Below are positions 34,755-46,647 of a stretch of 64,000 nt of DNA, piece after piece. The translations under genes were made by a program, and so were the position numbers. Location of the stretch: assembly GCA_036426205.1 (NCBI GenBank), contig CM071568.1, positions 50,938,040 to 51,002,039 on the forward strand. The letters are read 5' to 3'. Source of the DNA: Ascaphus truei (Eukaryota > Chordata > Amphibia > Anura > Ascaphidae). The first letter of the stretch is position 1. Each line of letters opens with the position of its first letter. A model generated the notes under the pieces. It did no database searches and had not been told where the DNA came from. It saw nothing but the letters and a program-made list of their open reading frames with translations.

Positions 34755-35069
34755 GTCCAAGCTAGGCCCCGATTTCCTGTAGATTGTGTGTAGATTCCTG
34801 TAGATTGTAGAAGGCCCATAGGTAGGGACGCTTCTCCAGTACTACACAGTGACAGATGCCGCGTGGTGACTTGCGGCCTGTGGTCTGGGACCAGACCACC
34901 GTCTATCTAAGAGACTCTTAAAGGAGAGACGCTCCAGCGGGAGTTCACCCCACGCAGAGGCGGACATCTTCGTTGGACAGACCGGATTGACTTTCATCAG
35001 ACGGATGCTTGTGTCACTCGGCAGTACCTGGGTACAGGAGTGCCAAGGGAGGTATCTACAAGTGTACCA

Positions 35070-35099
35070 ACAGACACACACACACACACACACACACAC
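35070..35099. repeat. (CA)n microsatellite
   Basis: About 13 CA units. Confidence 0.9.
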
Positions 35100-35249
35100 T
35101 GTGGGTAGTGCTACTCCAGACACCTTAGGCAGGCTTGACTCTGTGGACACCTCAGTACTCAGTGGAACTGTGTACCTCAGTACTTTTGGGGGACCTCACT
35201 GGTATAGTGTATATGGTGTGGGTACTGTATGTGAACCTGGTACTGTTAT

Positions 35250-36160
35250 TGCAAAAAAAAGAAAAAGTAGCGCTACTCCCTATCCTAAAATTATTAAATA
35301 AACAATAAAAAAATCAAGTGTAAATACAACACAAATGTGTAAATAGAGGAAGATTAAAGAGTCCAATATAGGTATATTTAAGTCCAGCAGCCAGAGCCCA
35401 GGAGGGAGTTCCACGTCCCTCCAAATGCGAGCAGAGAAGAAAAAAGTGTCCACCGGCGTGTTGACTCGGGTATAGTTGTTGAGGGTTGTCCAGATAAATG
35501 CAAAAGAAGACAACAATATATTAATAAAGGTTATATACCTACTAAAGTACTTATAATAAAGTACTTGCACTTACAAATTAAATGTGGCTTGTACTGATCA
35601 TTTTCATCCCATCCATAATAGCAGGGGTTAATCAGGAAAGGCTAGGTCTCCAATGTATTCAGAGTATGCAATGGAAAGAAAAGATAAAGAGAGAAAAGAT
35701 CATGGCGCAATAAATTTATTAACGAGATTGGTTAGAACAATATTGCACTTACAGCCAATACATATTAAAACATAATTTTGGATAGCTTCCCAGCGTGTGG
35801 TAGTTGGCGTCTCCGCTGTGATGGTAGTCCTGCTCACACCACATCTTACGGTGTCCACAACCCCCTTCAGTGATGTCAGCTGTGTCCGTGACCTAAGTTT
35901 TTTTAATGAGGGGAGATACTGCACCTCTCTTGCTCCCCTGTTCCTTGCGCACGGTCAGGAGTGCCTGGAGGAGATGTTTCAGCAATGTCTCGGCAGCATC
36001 CGCATCCACACATGGGTATCCACGGAACAAACTGCTGGCAGCTTTAGCAAAGGGGATTCCACACGTCACAGGGAGCTACGGTGGCTTGCAAGTCCAAATC
36101 GAACTAGTTTCGCTAATGCTTCAAACAGAGATCCCAGCTGCACTAGGATCCCTCACAGGT
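35250..36160 (-). mobile_element. PLE pseudo-LTR unit, minus strand
   Basis: On the minus strand a hammerhead-like box (TTTGAAGC, ATTAGCGAAACTAG) at about 36098-36126 is followed by a CpG-containing block and then AATAAATTTATTGCGCC and T-rich sequence, the same plan as the plus-strand units. The 156-residue plus-strand frame through it has no domain. Confidence 0.4.
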
Positions 36161-36262
36161 GGAGGCACTGTCACCAGATAGAACACAGTCACCCCAGGCT
36201 ACCAGCAGCGGAGGATCAGGTCTCCTGTAAACCACTCGGGTATCGCACCACATGTAGTTTCT
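36160..36262 (+). mobile_element. LTR fragment
   Basis: GGAGGCACTGTCACCA and CACCCCAGGCTACCAG (inverse of CTGGTAGCCTGGGGTG at 50340) show a small LTR piece of the 50246/38968 family. Confidence 0.45.
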
Positions 36263-36659
36263 CTTAGACACGGGAAAGGGGGCTACACCTACATTCACCC
36301 AACAATTGTATGTGAAAATAAGAAATGTGAAGGGAATTGTGTAAGTGACTGTCCAGACATTAAAGCAGTATATTCTGTATAAAAAAAACACACTCTATGA
36401 ATGCAAAAATAAATAATTAATACTTAATGAGTATTACCAGTTAACCTTTATGGAGGTGGTATTCCTTTATTTTACTGTATATTACTGTGAATTTAATGAA
36501 TGTGCCTTTTTTTCATTTCCACCCACACATTTATTTAATCATTTATACATGCACATTCATGTAGTCAATCATACTGTACATCGCAACACATGCAGTTATT
36601 CAATGGCACTGCAAATATATAAATGATTGTGAGGCCATGTTAACACAGTTCACCTAGTC
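36263..36659. other. no gene seen
   Basis: AT-rich, no element recognised. Confidence 0.4.
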
Positions 36660-38280
36660 ATGTGCCAAATGCAATACCTATTTACTTTAAGGATGTTCTA
36701 GAAGCTCCTCCTTTGCCTTTCTGTGCCAAGAGAACTTCACATCTTTACAACGTCTCCTCTCTCCCATTTCTACCCTTTCCTGCCATAACCTGGCAACTTC
36801 TCCATAGAATAGTTGACTTAGACAACTCGGCTCCTGTCACTTCACGTCGCTCCTGACAATTTAAGCCACAGCCATGGCACACAAACTTTACCTGCTACCT
36901 TCAAAAATGCTCATGCACTGCTGAACGTTACTGGAGGAAATCACACTCTAAAGCTTATTTTGTCCACTATAAATTTGTCTTATAACACTGCTCTTTCACT
37001 TACCAAGCAAACCTACTTTTCTTCCCCTTTAATCACCCTGTCGTCTAATCCTCAACAACTATTTGCTACCACTAACACCCTTCTCTGCCCAGCTACAACA
37101 GCACCCCCTTCTACCTCCACAGCCCAAGACTTTGCCGCCTGACCTCTCCACGTCAGGCTCCACACACTTACCTTCCTTCAAACATCTAAATCCGCCCTCC
37201 GTTAATTTTGCCCTGTGACAGAGGGGATCTCTGCACACCTCTCATCCCCTCACCCTACAACCAGCCCCCTTGACCCTATTACCTCACATCTTCTCCACAC
37301 TCCCTTTGGGCCACATTATTTCCATCCTAACTCCCGTTTGTCACCTTCGGCACAATCCTATAGTCCTTTAAAGGTATACATCACCAGCATTCTAAAAAAA
37401 AAATCTCTCTAAATACCACCCTATCTTTCTTCTCTACTTTGTCTCCAAGCTACTTGAGTGACTTGTATAAAACCATTTGACTCACTTTCTTTCCTCAACT
37501 CCCTGCTTGGCTCTTTGCAATCTGGCTTCCACGCTCTACATTCCACGAGACATCACTAACAAAAAGTGGCCACGGACTTACAGCTAAGTCTAAGGGTAAT
37601 TTTGTATTACTAATTCTCCTGTCTCTCTCTGCTGACTTTGACACTGGATCGCCCGCTTCTCCTGCACACTCTCCACTCCATTGGCCTCCATGACGCAGCC
37701 CTCTCCTGGCTCACATCCTACCTATCCAACTGCTCCTTCAGTGTTTCCTTCTCTGGTGTCTCCTCCTCTTCACTTCTTCTTTATGTTTGGTTCCCACAAG
37801 GCTAAGTCCTTGGCCCTCTGCTCTTCTTACTCTATAGCTCTTCTCTTGGGGAACTAATATAATATTTTGGCTTTCAATATTTATATGGTGATGACACCCA
37901 AATTTACCTCTCCTCCATTGACCTCTTCCCCCTCTCTGTTGTCCCGCTTCAGCAACTGTCTTTCCGCAATCTCTTCCTGGATGTCTCACCATTTGCTGAA
38001 GCTTAACACGTCTGAAACAGAACTACTAATTTTTACCACAGTACAGGACATTAACATGTCTATTTGGCTATTGATATATTTTTTGAGCGCCTCCGGACCC
38101 TGGGTCGTTCTTATTAATACCACGATTTCATCATTCCCACAATTGTATCAACACCCCACGCCCGTGCCTAGGGGTCATCTTTGACATGCCTCCTACATTC
38201 CTGACATTCAACCCCTGCCTTGTCCACCCCCAAAATATTGCTAGAATACACCTTTTTCTCACTCACGACACAACTGAAAT
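36660..38280 (+). pseudogene. L2-type LINE reverse transcriptase remnant
   Basis: Decayed ORF2. Recognisable in order: SLLGSLQSGFHALHST near 37500 (RT block with the QSGFR-type word), LHSIGLHDAALSWLTSYLSN near 37670-37730, SFSGVSSSS and a PQG..LGPLLFLLY word near 37780-37840, then YGDDTQIYLS at 37884-37913, the catalytic motif with Gly where Ala is usual (YADD). Downstream words give the thumb region to about 38280. Every domain is split by stops and frameshifts. Same family type as the minus-strand element at 59830-61640. Confidence 0.75.
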
Positions 38281-38967
38281 ATTCCTATTGAGATCTTGAA
38301 ATATCTCTTTTGCTGGAGAGGGAAGAGAAATAATGCTGGAAAATAATGCTATGATATTTAAGAAGTACCTACTCCTATCCAAACACTGCAAATGCTCTAT
38401 TTCGGGGTCTGGATTGGGGTAACATCAAGTTTAGGTATGACTTAAATAACGTAACATTAAGTCCCTGCGTTAACCTTGATGGAATTTAATGTTGGAACTG
38501 AAAGATTGTGTTTCTCTCTTGGTCCTAAAAAAATCTTGTGAAAAGACTGCAAGTAGAGCTTTTTGTTCAATTACTATTAGAAAACATCCTACTTTTGATA
38601 TTTTTTTTTTTATCTCTAAACCTAATAAATAACAGAAAATAATGTGTGCATTAAAGACAACGCACACGTTACTATTGTTTTCAATGGAGCCATAGTATTT
38701 ATTGCGTTAAATATTACGGTAGCTTTAACGCATTGTGTTAAAGGGTGCTGTAAGAGACGTGTTCAGAGGTATGCAATGGATACTGTTTTAAGGTGAAATT
38801 AAAATAAGGCTTTATTGCGCCTGTTGCTTTAAACACAGCAAACATGTAAATCAGCAAACAAAATCCGCTCTACTCTGGAGTATATATACACTTTTGATCC
38901 AGCTCTCTAACTGCGTGGTTAGCCCAGCGATTCACCAGCCCAAATCATAGAGACATTCATATACTTA
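38281..38967. other. no gene seen
   Basis: AT-rich sequence with a T run at 38602; no element recognised. Confidence 0.4.
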
Positions 38968-40592
38968 TGTAACGGGTTTCCCCCCCCCCATCCCAATCGC
39001 AGATTATACTGTGGGTGCGGAGAACATACAGTGTTACCATGGGTGTGGTGCGTTACCTGTTGGCTCACAGGAGGGCTGAGCTTCCGCCACGGGGAACCTG
39101 GGGCAATATATACATGGGGTAACCACTTACTCAATACAGCGCCTCCACCTGCGATGGCTCCCACCATAGGGGGAGTGGTTCCTCGCAGGACACATACAAA
39201 CAACCAATACACAGTGATGTATAATAACTAGTGACTTTACTGAACATGCAAGACAACATATCATGGCAATACCATAATAACCTGTGTCCCTCTCTAGAGG
39301 AGACACTTACTGCGTCGCGCAGGACGCTTCCCCAACACCAAGTGATCCCACCCAGTGTCCCGAGAATCCCCACCCAATGTCCCGCACTCTTGGAGAGAAC
39401 GTGGGTGACTGCGCAGTCACTATTAAACTAAGGGCACTTGTTGACTTAATAGTACCTGCCCGAACACTCCCGTGCTCGGATCTCCAACTGGCTTCACAAA
39501 GGATCCGGCGACCGAAGAACACCGGAACCACCTCCAGGACGATCCCATCCGGAGGACTGCTGCAGCCGCAACGACGAACTGCGCCCACCTCAATACACGG
39601 AGGCAGCGCCCGCTGAGTCCCTAACTGACTCCTATAACTATATGGACAATACTGCTCTATAGGCCATCCCTACAGCACAGCAACAATGATGTCTGAGGGG
39701 GAAACTCCTAGGGGCCTACAGGGGTTAATAACCTGCTCCAATCCCCTAACTCTTCCCAGTTCTGACTATTACTTAACTGATCCCAGCGCCTGCAGCAACA
39801 AGCTGTGACCCATTGGATGTGTGCTGCCAACGTGCTACACAACACTGTGTCTGCCTGTCAGACCACACGGCACTGACAGCCGTGACCCTGACCAGACAGC
39901 ACACTAACACTAAGGGCAGCGTCCCTATCTTGGGCCGTCCCTAATCAATTACCCACTAACCTTGTGGGGAGTTGGGGCCTACCTGGGGTGTGGGTACCTA
40001 TCTGGGTGCAGGAGCTGCACTCACTCCCTGCACCCTTCCTTCCCTCACAGCTCCCTGGCTCCAACTGACTAGCGTGGCTCAAACCCACGAAAATGTATCT
40101 TTCTCCCTGCCTGGAGATCCTAAGACCTAATGGCTCCCTGGCATCACGTGGGGCGCGCAGAGGCTCATGGGACTCGTAGTCCCTACCTAGAGCCTTCCCT
40201 GGAAGGCTAGGGGTTCGCGGGCTTTCTATGTCCTGACCTGCGCCTGCGCAAGCTATCTGGGGCTGCCTCACTGTCTCCCTGCCTAGTCTCACGCTTGCGC
40301 GACTTTTCCCTGGCTCTAGGGTCCTTCCTGCGCATGCGCGATCACTGCGCATGCGCGAGTCTCTCCTCAATGGCGGCGCCCTCTTCTCTAGCCGCCGGGA
40401 CCCTAGCGACGCGACCGCGGTCTTAGCAACGGCCTGATCGCGTCCCCGGCAACCGGCCGCATGCAGGGGAAGACGCGCTGCTCCCTGCTCCGGCCCCCAC
40501 CCTTGGAAGCAGCCGTCGGGTCCGTCGGCACCCGCGACCGCGCTGCAACCAGGGAGGGAGGTCTCCAGGAGCCACGGGAGCTCCATGCTACA
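38968..40592 (-). mobile_element. solo LTR, 1625 bp, target duplication CTTA
   Basis: TGTAAC at 38968 and GCTACA ending at 40592, flanked by CTTA at 38964-38967 and 40593-40596. Blocks GTTACCTGTTGGCTCACAGG and CCCAATGTCCCGC are shared with the LTR at 50246-51390, whose element reads on the minus strand, so this LTR is also minus. The promoter-side end (about 40230-40400) is CpG-rich with two TGCGCATGCGC palindromes near 40329 and 40346, resembling NRF1 sites. A 213-residue minus-strand frame at 39945-40586 has no known domain and lies wholly in the LTR. Confidence 0.8.
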
Positions 40593-40849
40593 CTTAGATA
40601 GACATAGATAATAGTCTTAAAAGAAAAGTCTTATCTGTTAGCTGGGTTGCTGTAGGGCAGGCCTGCACAACATACGGCCCGCGGGCTGCGGCCCGTGACG
40701 GAATCCCTCCCCCCCTTCACCCCTTTTGCCTGGTAGGGAAAGGAGCGCGCTCCATCATTAAGTATGAGCGCGCTCCAGCAGTGTCTGTGAATCAGCGCGC
40801 TCTCCCCTAACCCCCCTCCCCCTGCTCCAGCAGAGGGACGAGCTCTAGC

Positions 40850-40885
40850 GCGACCCGGAACTTCCGGGTCTGCTGCTAGAGCGCG
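40850..40885. repeat. GC-rich palindrome
   Basis: GACCCGGAACTTCCGGGTC near 40853-40871, inside flanking AGCGCG/GCGCGC words. Confidence 0.7.
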
Positions 40886-41037
40886 CTTCCCTCACCCTGC
40901 CGCCCCCATCCACCACCTCCTCCGTTGCCTCTGTTGCCGCCGCCTCCTCTGTTGCCGCCGCCATCACCTCTGTCCACTGACGCCTCCTCTGTTGCCGCCA
41001 CCGCCATCACCTCTGCTGTCGCCGCCAACATCAGGTA

Positions 41038-41192
41038 AGCATTGGGGGATGCTGACATTGGGGGGGGGATGCAGACATTGGGGGGGAGGGATGCTGACAT
41101 TGGGGGGTGCAGACATTGGGGGGGATGCAGACATTGGGGGGGAGGGATGCTGACATTGGGAGGAAGGGATGCTGACATTGGGGGGGGATGCT
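41038..41192. repeat. minisatellite, ~18-bp G-rich unit
   Basis: Units of GGGGGGATGCTGACATT and variants (GCAGACATT). The same unit recurs in the same orientation at 45895-46135 near the other end of the hAT element. Confidence 0.85.
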
Positions 41193-41449
41193 AAAATCTT
41201 TGTAGGTGTGTGTGTGGGTGGGGGGTTGGGTTTTGTTTTGGGGGGTATTAGTGCAATGATATGATTAATCAGGAAGAAATAAATATTCTTTATTTTAAAT
41301 CAGGAACGACAAAAAAAAAACCAATATAAATATATCATGAATGTAATACGAATGCTAGTCTTTAAAGTTCTTCTGTCAGTGGAATTGAGGGCCGCGTGGA
41401 TAATTGAGGAATAAGGCACATTGATATAATTATAAATTAATAATATATA

Positions 41450-41480
41450 TAATATATAATAATATATATATATATATAGT
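41450..41480. repeat. (TA)n
   Basis: AT dinucleotide tract. Confidence 0.8.
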
Positions 41481-42034
41481 AAGATAAGTTCCGTCTTTTA
41501 TCTTTACTTCCTCATGCGGGTACATACAGTAGATCATGAGATGCGGCGAGAGGTTTGTGCTAACATGACTGCAGTTTAGAGTATGTACACTCTAACTGTT
41601 ACAAACAGGTTTCACAGACTTTACATGCATACCCCCCTCTTCCCAGGCCATCCTTTTTGTCTGGAAAACGACAAGAGAAAACAAAAAAATAGTGCAGTTA
41701 GTGCATACTGTATTATGGCATTGTGTGCTGTGTAGTACTGTTCGCAAACTCTCTATACTGAACTACTGTATACTGTAAACTACTGTATAAATACTTTGTA
41801 ACCAGATGGCTGGTGCTGCTCTCTCTGGAAGAAAAAATGAGCAGTTAAGTAGGTGCATACTGTTAGTATGGCAATTGTGTACTGTATAGGCTACTCCATA
41901 TTGGATACAGTATGAAGTAGTAATCAACTAGTCATACTGGAAATAATTGATACTCTGACACTAGGAAAGAAAAAAATCGTGCCATACTTACCTGTATCAT
42001 ACTGGGAATTACAATACTACTAGTACAGCACTTA

Positions 42035-42720
42035 TCCATACTACCTCCTGAGCTTGCCCTATTACGGGCAATCAGCATGGGCAACACAGTCGCAATATGG
42101 TCAAATATATTTATTGCATCGTTTACACGGTGAGTTACATCGTTCCCAAAACTCATTTATGCCTTGCGCAACTTGTGATCTTTTGGAGGTTTTACGACTT
42201 TTCAGAATTGTCCTTCAGGCTGATGCCAGACAATTCGATAGGATTGAAGTCCGGCAATCTGTCTTGGGGGGGAAAAAAAGGACATATTAGTAAGAGATAA
42301 CAGTATCCCAGTAAATAACAGTGCGAAAGAAAAAACATGAGACATCGGTAACTTTCTCCGCTTGGAATATTCACCCGTTGATACGAGCTCAAGGATATCT
42401 TTTTGCTGTTGACGCGTGTTGTGCTTTGGATCGTTGTACTGGTTTAGAAGAGAAAGACTGGTCTGACCATACTGGGAATCACATGTGATGTACTCCACAT
42501 CTCAGGCACAATTTTCTCTTGGAAGAAAGCTTGTCTTTCTTTTAAGATGAAAAGCCAAGTTGATACATTATTGCAACTCTTCTTCAGTCCCAAGGCTAAT
42601 TTACCAATAGACCACTGTGGTATCTTTTAAACGAAAACCTGCAGTCACACATTACTGAGCGCATGGGGCATTACAATTTCATGAATATCTGCCATCTGGC
42701 GGATACGACGACCAAATGCA
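42035..42720 (-). pseudogene. Tc1/mariner-type transposase, C-terminal remnant
   Basis: Minus strand. NQYNDPKHNTRQQQKD at about 42425 matches the (Q)xDNDPKHxxR motif carrying the second catalytic Asp; DRLPDFNPIELSGISLKD near 42215-42250 matches the SPDLNPIExxW motif of the third acidic residue region; the end reads DHIATVLPMLIARNRASSGG near 42030-42100, like the terminal VIxAKGG word. Frameshifts separate the parts. The DNA-binding N-terminus is not visible. Nested in the hAT element. Confidence 0.7.
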
Positions 42721-43379
42721 ACCATTAAATCCGATCCTTACAATAAACACATCATACCCGCGCATCAACCGTGGCTGTGAATGCAACATGAATGCGGTAT
42801 GAATGTCGGTCAGAATGCGGAGAGACGTTGGAGAAGTGGGTGACGGTGAAGTGGTGGCATTTCGAAAAACAAATCCCAGGAAAAATGCGGTGATGTTTGA
42901 GAATAAAAGGGGCCGCGCGCTGGAGGTGACTGTAGTGGAAGCCCAGCAAAGCTGCTAGGTTAAACAGTTATATAATATATGCCCTTTTAATTTTAGATTG
43001 ATGTGAGACACACCCAGCGAGTAAGTGTTTTGTGTTTTAAGATGTCAGTTCGAACTGAAAAAAACATTGATATAGGAACCGCGGGTAAGCACTGAATGGG
43101 GGGTCTCCGCCATAGCGGTTCGGATTAGCGAGTAGAGAGTTGTTGGTCAGGGACGGTCGTGGGTTAGAATTGGTTCTGCGGACGACGTTGCAGGGGGAGC
43201 AGGATTAGATTGCCTGCCACACTGTAGCTTTTCTTGTGGCAGATGCCCAACACCGCTTGTGATCGATGTATGCATTGTGTTGAGTTTGTCCAGGTACTGT
43301 TCCATAGTCTTTTGAACAGGTTGGCCCGTGCAATTGTATCAGAGAACTAGACCAGCTCAGCGCGGGAGGTCCAATGTTT
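42721..43379. other. unassigned interior of the hAT element
   Basis: On the minus strand the segment 43060-43330 gives VQKTMEQYLDKLNTMHTSIT-like residues that could be a real but unidentified protein remnant. No domain named. Confidence 0.3.
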
Positions 43380-43486
43380 TACATAACTATATCATAATAT
43401 CTATATTTATATATATATACATATATATATATTATATTATTATATAATATATATCAGAACTATCTATAGATATTATGATATATTAT
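43380..43486. repeat. AT-rich imperfect palindrome
   Basis: (TA)-rich stretch with ATATCATAATATCTATA and its inverse on the right. Confidence 0.7.
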
Positions 43487-43487
43487 C

Positions 43488-43620
43488 AGTGTTCACGACA
43501 AATCACCCAAAATCCTACTCGCCCACAACCAAAAAATCTACCGCCACATAGTCCCGCCCCCAACAACCGCCCTAGTCCCGCCCCCAAACCCTAGTCCCGC
43601 CCACAATGACCCCCAGCTTA
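43488..43620 (+). mobile_element. second hAT-like terminus nested in the first
   Basis: CAGTGTTCACGACAAATCAC opens the segment, followed by CTACTCGCCC and TAGTCCCGCCCCCAA repeats. The same words occur at 15573. The other end could not be placed. Confidence 0.4.
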
Positions 43621-43959
43621 CTCAAATAAAATATATGTAAATAAACATACATTAATAAATACATAGTCAGAAACCATCATTTTTGACATGTAAATGTATT
43701 ATTGTTATACATTATACTACATGTAGGCTCTTGTTACGTGTGTGGTGAAAATTTAAGATCTAGAGAAATAAAGCCAGGTGTGAGATGAACTAGTTTTCGC
43801 ACTAGTAACAGTTTGTCCTGGACGTGCCCGCTCACATAGATCTAAAGCAAGTAATCCGCCCTGGGATGACCTGATCCGCCTTAAGTCCTCAATGTCCATG
43901 GTACCTCATCCCGCAATGTTACACATTGGAGGGGAGGTTCACTAGCCTGTATTCTGTGG

Positions 43960-44845
43960 TTAGGGGGGGTTGGGTTCCGATATCTTCCGTGTGTGTGAGC
44001 TGGAGTCAGATCTGGAAGACCCGCAGTATAGGTTTATTTCGGTGTGTAGTATATAGGGAATAAGATATATAGGTAAATAAGCGATCAGAGTTGTGGGGGG
44101 GGTTAGAGAGATAGAGGGGAGAGACGAAGGAGGGGAGGGAGAGAGAGAGAGATGGTGGGGGGGGGGGGGCGTGAGAGCAGTGGGCAGAGAGAGAGAGGGA
44201 GAGCGGTTAATTCGCCCGGACCACACCCCTGTACCTTTCGTGCCGGCGGGGGGGATGAGAGCAGTTCGGGGGTGGGGTGTGGAGGAGAGCAGCGCGAGAT
44301 GCACTCCAGGGGGAGAGAGAGGGGGGGGGGCGGTTGCCGGGCGGGAGAGAGGAGGGAAGATGGGGGGGAGGAGAGAGAGCGGCCGGAGTGGGGGCGTACG
44401 AGAGAGGTATGAGGAGGTTAGGGGGGAGAGAGAGAGAGAGAGAGGACGAGCCGAGAGGAGAGAGAGAGTGTGGGGGGAGAGTGAGAGTGGGGAGATGAAG
44501 AGGAGAGAGAGAGAGTGGGGGGGTGGCGAGAGGAGAGAGTGGGGGAGCAGAGAGAGAGATGGGGTGCAGAGAGGAGAGAGAGAGTGGTGGGGAGAGAGGA
44601 GATGATGAGAGAGTTTTTGAGATTGGAGAGGAGTGGGGGAGAGAGAGAGAGTGGGGGGAGAGGAGAGTGAGTGGGGGTGAGTAGGAGAGAGTGGGCGGAG
44701 AGAGAGGAGAGAGAGTGGGGGGAGAGTGAGAGAGAGTGGGGGGAGAGGGGTGAGTTGAGAGTGGGGTGAAGGGAGTGAGATGCGGGGGAGAGAGAGGAGA
44801 GGGGGAGAGAGAGAGTAGGATGTGAGGGGAGAGAGACCCGACGAG
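43960..44845. repeat. purine-rich GA/GGGGA tract, ~750 bp
   Basis: 44093-44840 is nearly all purine on the plus strand (GAGAGAGAG and GTGGGGGGAG units), interrupted at 44200-44340. The 340-residue Ser/Pro/Leu minus-strand frame is a translation of this tract. Mirror-like purine tracts can adopt triplex structure. Confidence 0.8.
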
Positions 44846-45894
44846 TGGAGGTGGGTGCCTCCCCTCGGGGCACGACCCCCCCCCCTGTGTTTGGTAGAGC
44901 GTGTGAGAAGAGCGCTTGCGCGGGAGTAGAGGATTTGAAAGTGACTCGTGTGGGGGGGACGATGTTCACGAGGCGACGCCACCCTTTAATCAGCCTTCTT
45001 GGTCGTCAGAGAGAGAGTCAATCCGCTGGGGAGCGAGGTACCTCTGCTGAACGCAGTTGGATTATTCTTCAAGTATCACTGTGAGGAAATCTCCATGTAT
45101 GAACAGTTATATAGAGAGCAGTATCTTGAGGTATTCTTAGATAAGAATGTATCTCTTCGGGATGATGGAGTGGGTTTTTGGATTCATTGGCTATCCGCCG
45201 ACAACGAATGACAGTGGGGGGCATGTTGATCTTCCGACGACGCCATTACTTATGTGGGCCGCGCGACCATTGCCCGACGACCGACTTTTTCCTTGGTTTA
45301 AATGTATGCTCTGTGAGAGACCGATAGATGCACGATTTGAGGGTGTATTGATCTGCATCTCGATTCATTTTTCTTTGATGAAGTACGACAGTCATGGGGG
45401 GATGAGAGACTCTGGACCTACAGCACCGCCTGCCCGCCTTGTACGTCCAGATATTGAGATTGGTGGAGCGAATGAGAATCGTCTACCGATTGACTGCATT
45501 TCTTTCTATGCAGTCGTAAGAGGGGGGTGAGACTTGTCCTCTCACTAAGAGTCGTCACGCCCATCCACACCTTTTCCCGAGATGGTCCTTCTCAGGTAGT
45601 GCAGAGCTCGCGTGGTTCGATGCGCTCCCGTCGAGATTACCTTCATTGTGACCACTAGACGGCTCTCAGCGTTCTGGTTTTCCTCAAGGATCTCCATTTT
45701 TTGAACCTTGTACTCTTTCTCGCCTACGACATGTCGTAGGCTGGGAAGGCAGTATTGAGGATGGATGACAGATGAGGGTATGTTTGAGGTCAGGGGGGTG
45801 TTTTTGTTATTTGTTATGATTGGAGAGGGGGGGGCGTGTAGTTTCTGAGAGGAGAAGAGAGGGTGGGGGGGGAGAGAGAGAGAGGGGCGGGGGA
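44846..45894. other. unassigned interior of the hAT element
   Basis: Balanced composition, several ~60-130-residue frames. 45060-45210 plus reads YEQLYREQYLEVFLDKNVSL, which looks protein-like but I cannot place it. It may be what is left of an element gene. Confidence 0.3.
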
Positions 45895-46135
45895 GGAGGG
45901 TGACATTGGGGGGGAAGAGAGGATGAGACATTGGGGGGGGGGATGTCGACATTGGGGGGTGCAGACATTGGGGGGAGGATGCAGACATTGGGGGGGAGGG
46001 ATGCTGACATTGGGAGGAAGGGATGCTGACATTGGGGGGGGATGCTAAAATCGGGGGGGTGCTACCATTGGGAGGGGGGATGCTGACATTGGGGGGGGAT
46101 GCTGACATTGGGGGGATGCTGACATGGGAGGGGGG
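45895..46135. repeat. minisatellite, ~18-bp G-rich unit (second array)
   Basis: Same GGGATGCTGACATTGGGG unit as 41038-41192. Confidence 0.85.
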
Positions 46136-46289
46136 ATGCCGAAATTAAATGGGCTGTGGGGGGCTGCTGATAAGGGCAAATTAATTTAATTTGAATTAAA
46201 GTATTTTAAATGTAATTTTGTTTCAAGTAAACATCGTAAATAAATGATATTTTGAATAATTAAATGTGTTTTACTGTGCGGGCGACTTG

Positions 46290-46565
46290 TTTTCTGTGGG
46301 TGCAGGGGGGGAGAGGATGGGAGGTGCAGGCGGGGGGGGGGAGAAGTCTGTTTTCCTTGTGAGGTGCAGGGGGGAGAGTGATGGGAGGTGCAGGCGGGGG
46401 GGGAGAAGAGTGATGGGAGGTGCAGGGGGGAGAGTGATGTGAGGTGCAGGGGGGAGAGGGATGTGAGGTGCAGGGGGGAGAAGGATGTGAGTGCAGGATG
46501 ATGATGAGAGGTGCTGGAGGAGAGATGATGATGAGAGGTGCTGGAGGAGAGATGATGATGATGAT
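46290..46565. repeat. GGAGGTGCAGG and GATGATGA repeats
   Basis: GTGAGGTGCAGGGGGGAGA units to 46490, then three ~30-bp GAGAGGTGCTGGAGGAGAGA / TGATGATGA units to 46565. Confidence 0.8.
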
Positions 46566-46647
46566 TTTACCCGTGCGGCCCCAAATTTTTTTTCTTGGAG
46601 CAGTTCGGCCCTTCTCACTTTACGAGTTGTGCAGGCCTGCTGTAGGG

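Larger units (their letters stand above)
40658..46639. mobile_element. hAT-type DNA transposon, 5982 bp, target duplication CTGTAGGG
   Basis: The ends CAGGCCTGCACAAC (40658-40671) and its exact inverse GTTGTGCAGGCCTG (46626-46639) are flanked by identical 8-bp CTGTAGGG at 40650-40657 and 46640-46647. An 8-bp duplication and a CAGG-type end are hAT hallmarks. Subterminal GCGGCCCG words occur near both ends (40677-40700; CGGCCC at 46574 and 46606). I could not recognise a hAT transposase inside; much of the interior is minisatellite, purine repeat and other transposons. Either the element is a non-autonomous derivative that gained insertions, or its gene is too decayed to see. Confidence 0.85.

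Noticed and set aside
35797..36267. 156-residue plus-strand frame
   Set aside because: Runs through a PLE terminal unit and an LTR fragment; no domain.
39945..40586. 213-residue minus-strand open frame
   Set aside because: Lies entirely inside a solo LTR, GC-rich, with no recognisable domain.
41932..42498. Reading the minus-strand frames as a host gene
   Set aside because: The NDPKH and PDFNPIE words identify a Tc1/mariner transposase remnant.
43960..44982. 340-residue minus-strand open frame
   Set aside because: Ser/Pro/Leu repeats produced by a purine tract; no domain.
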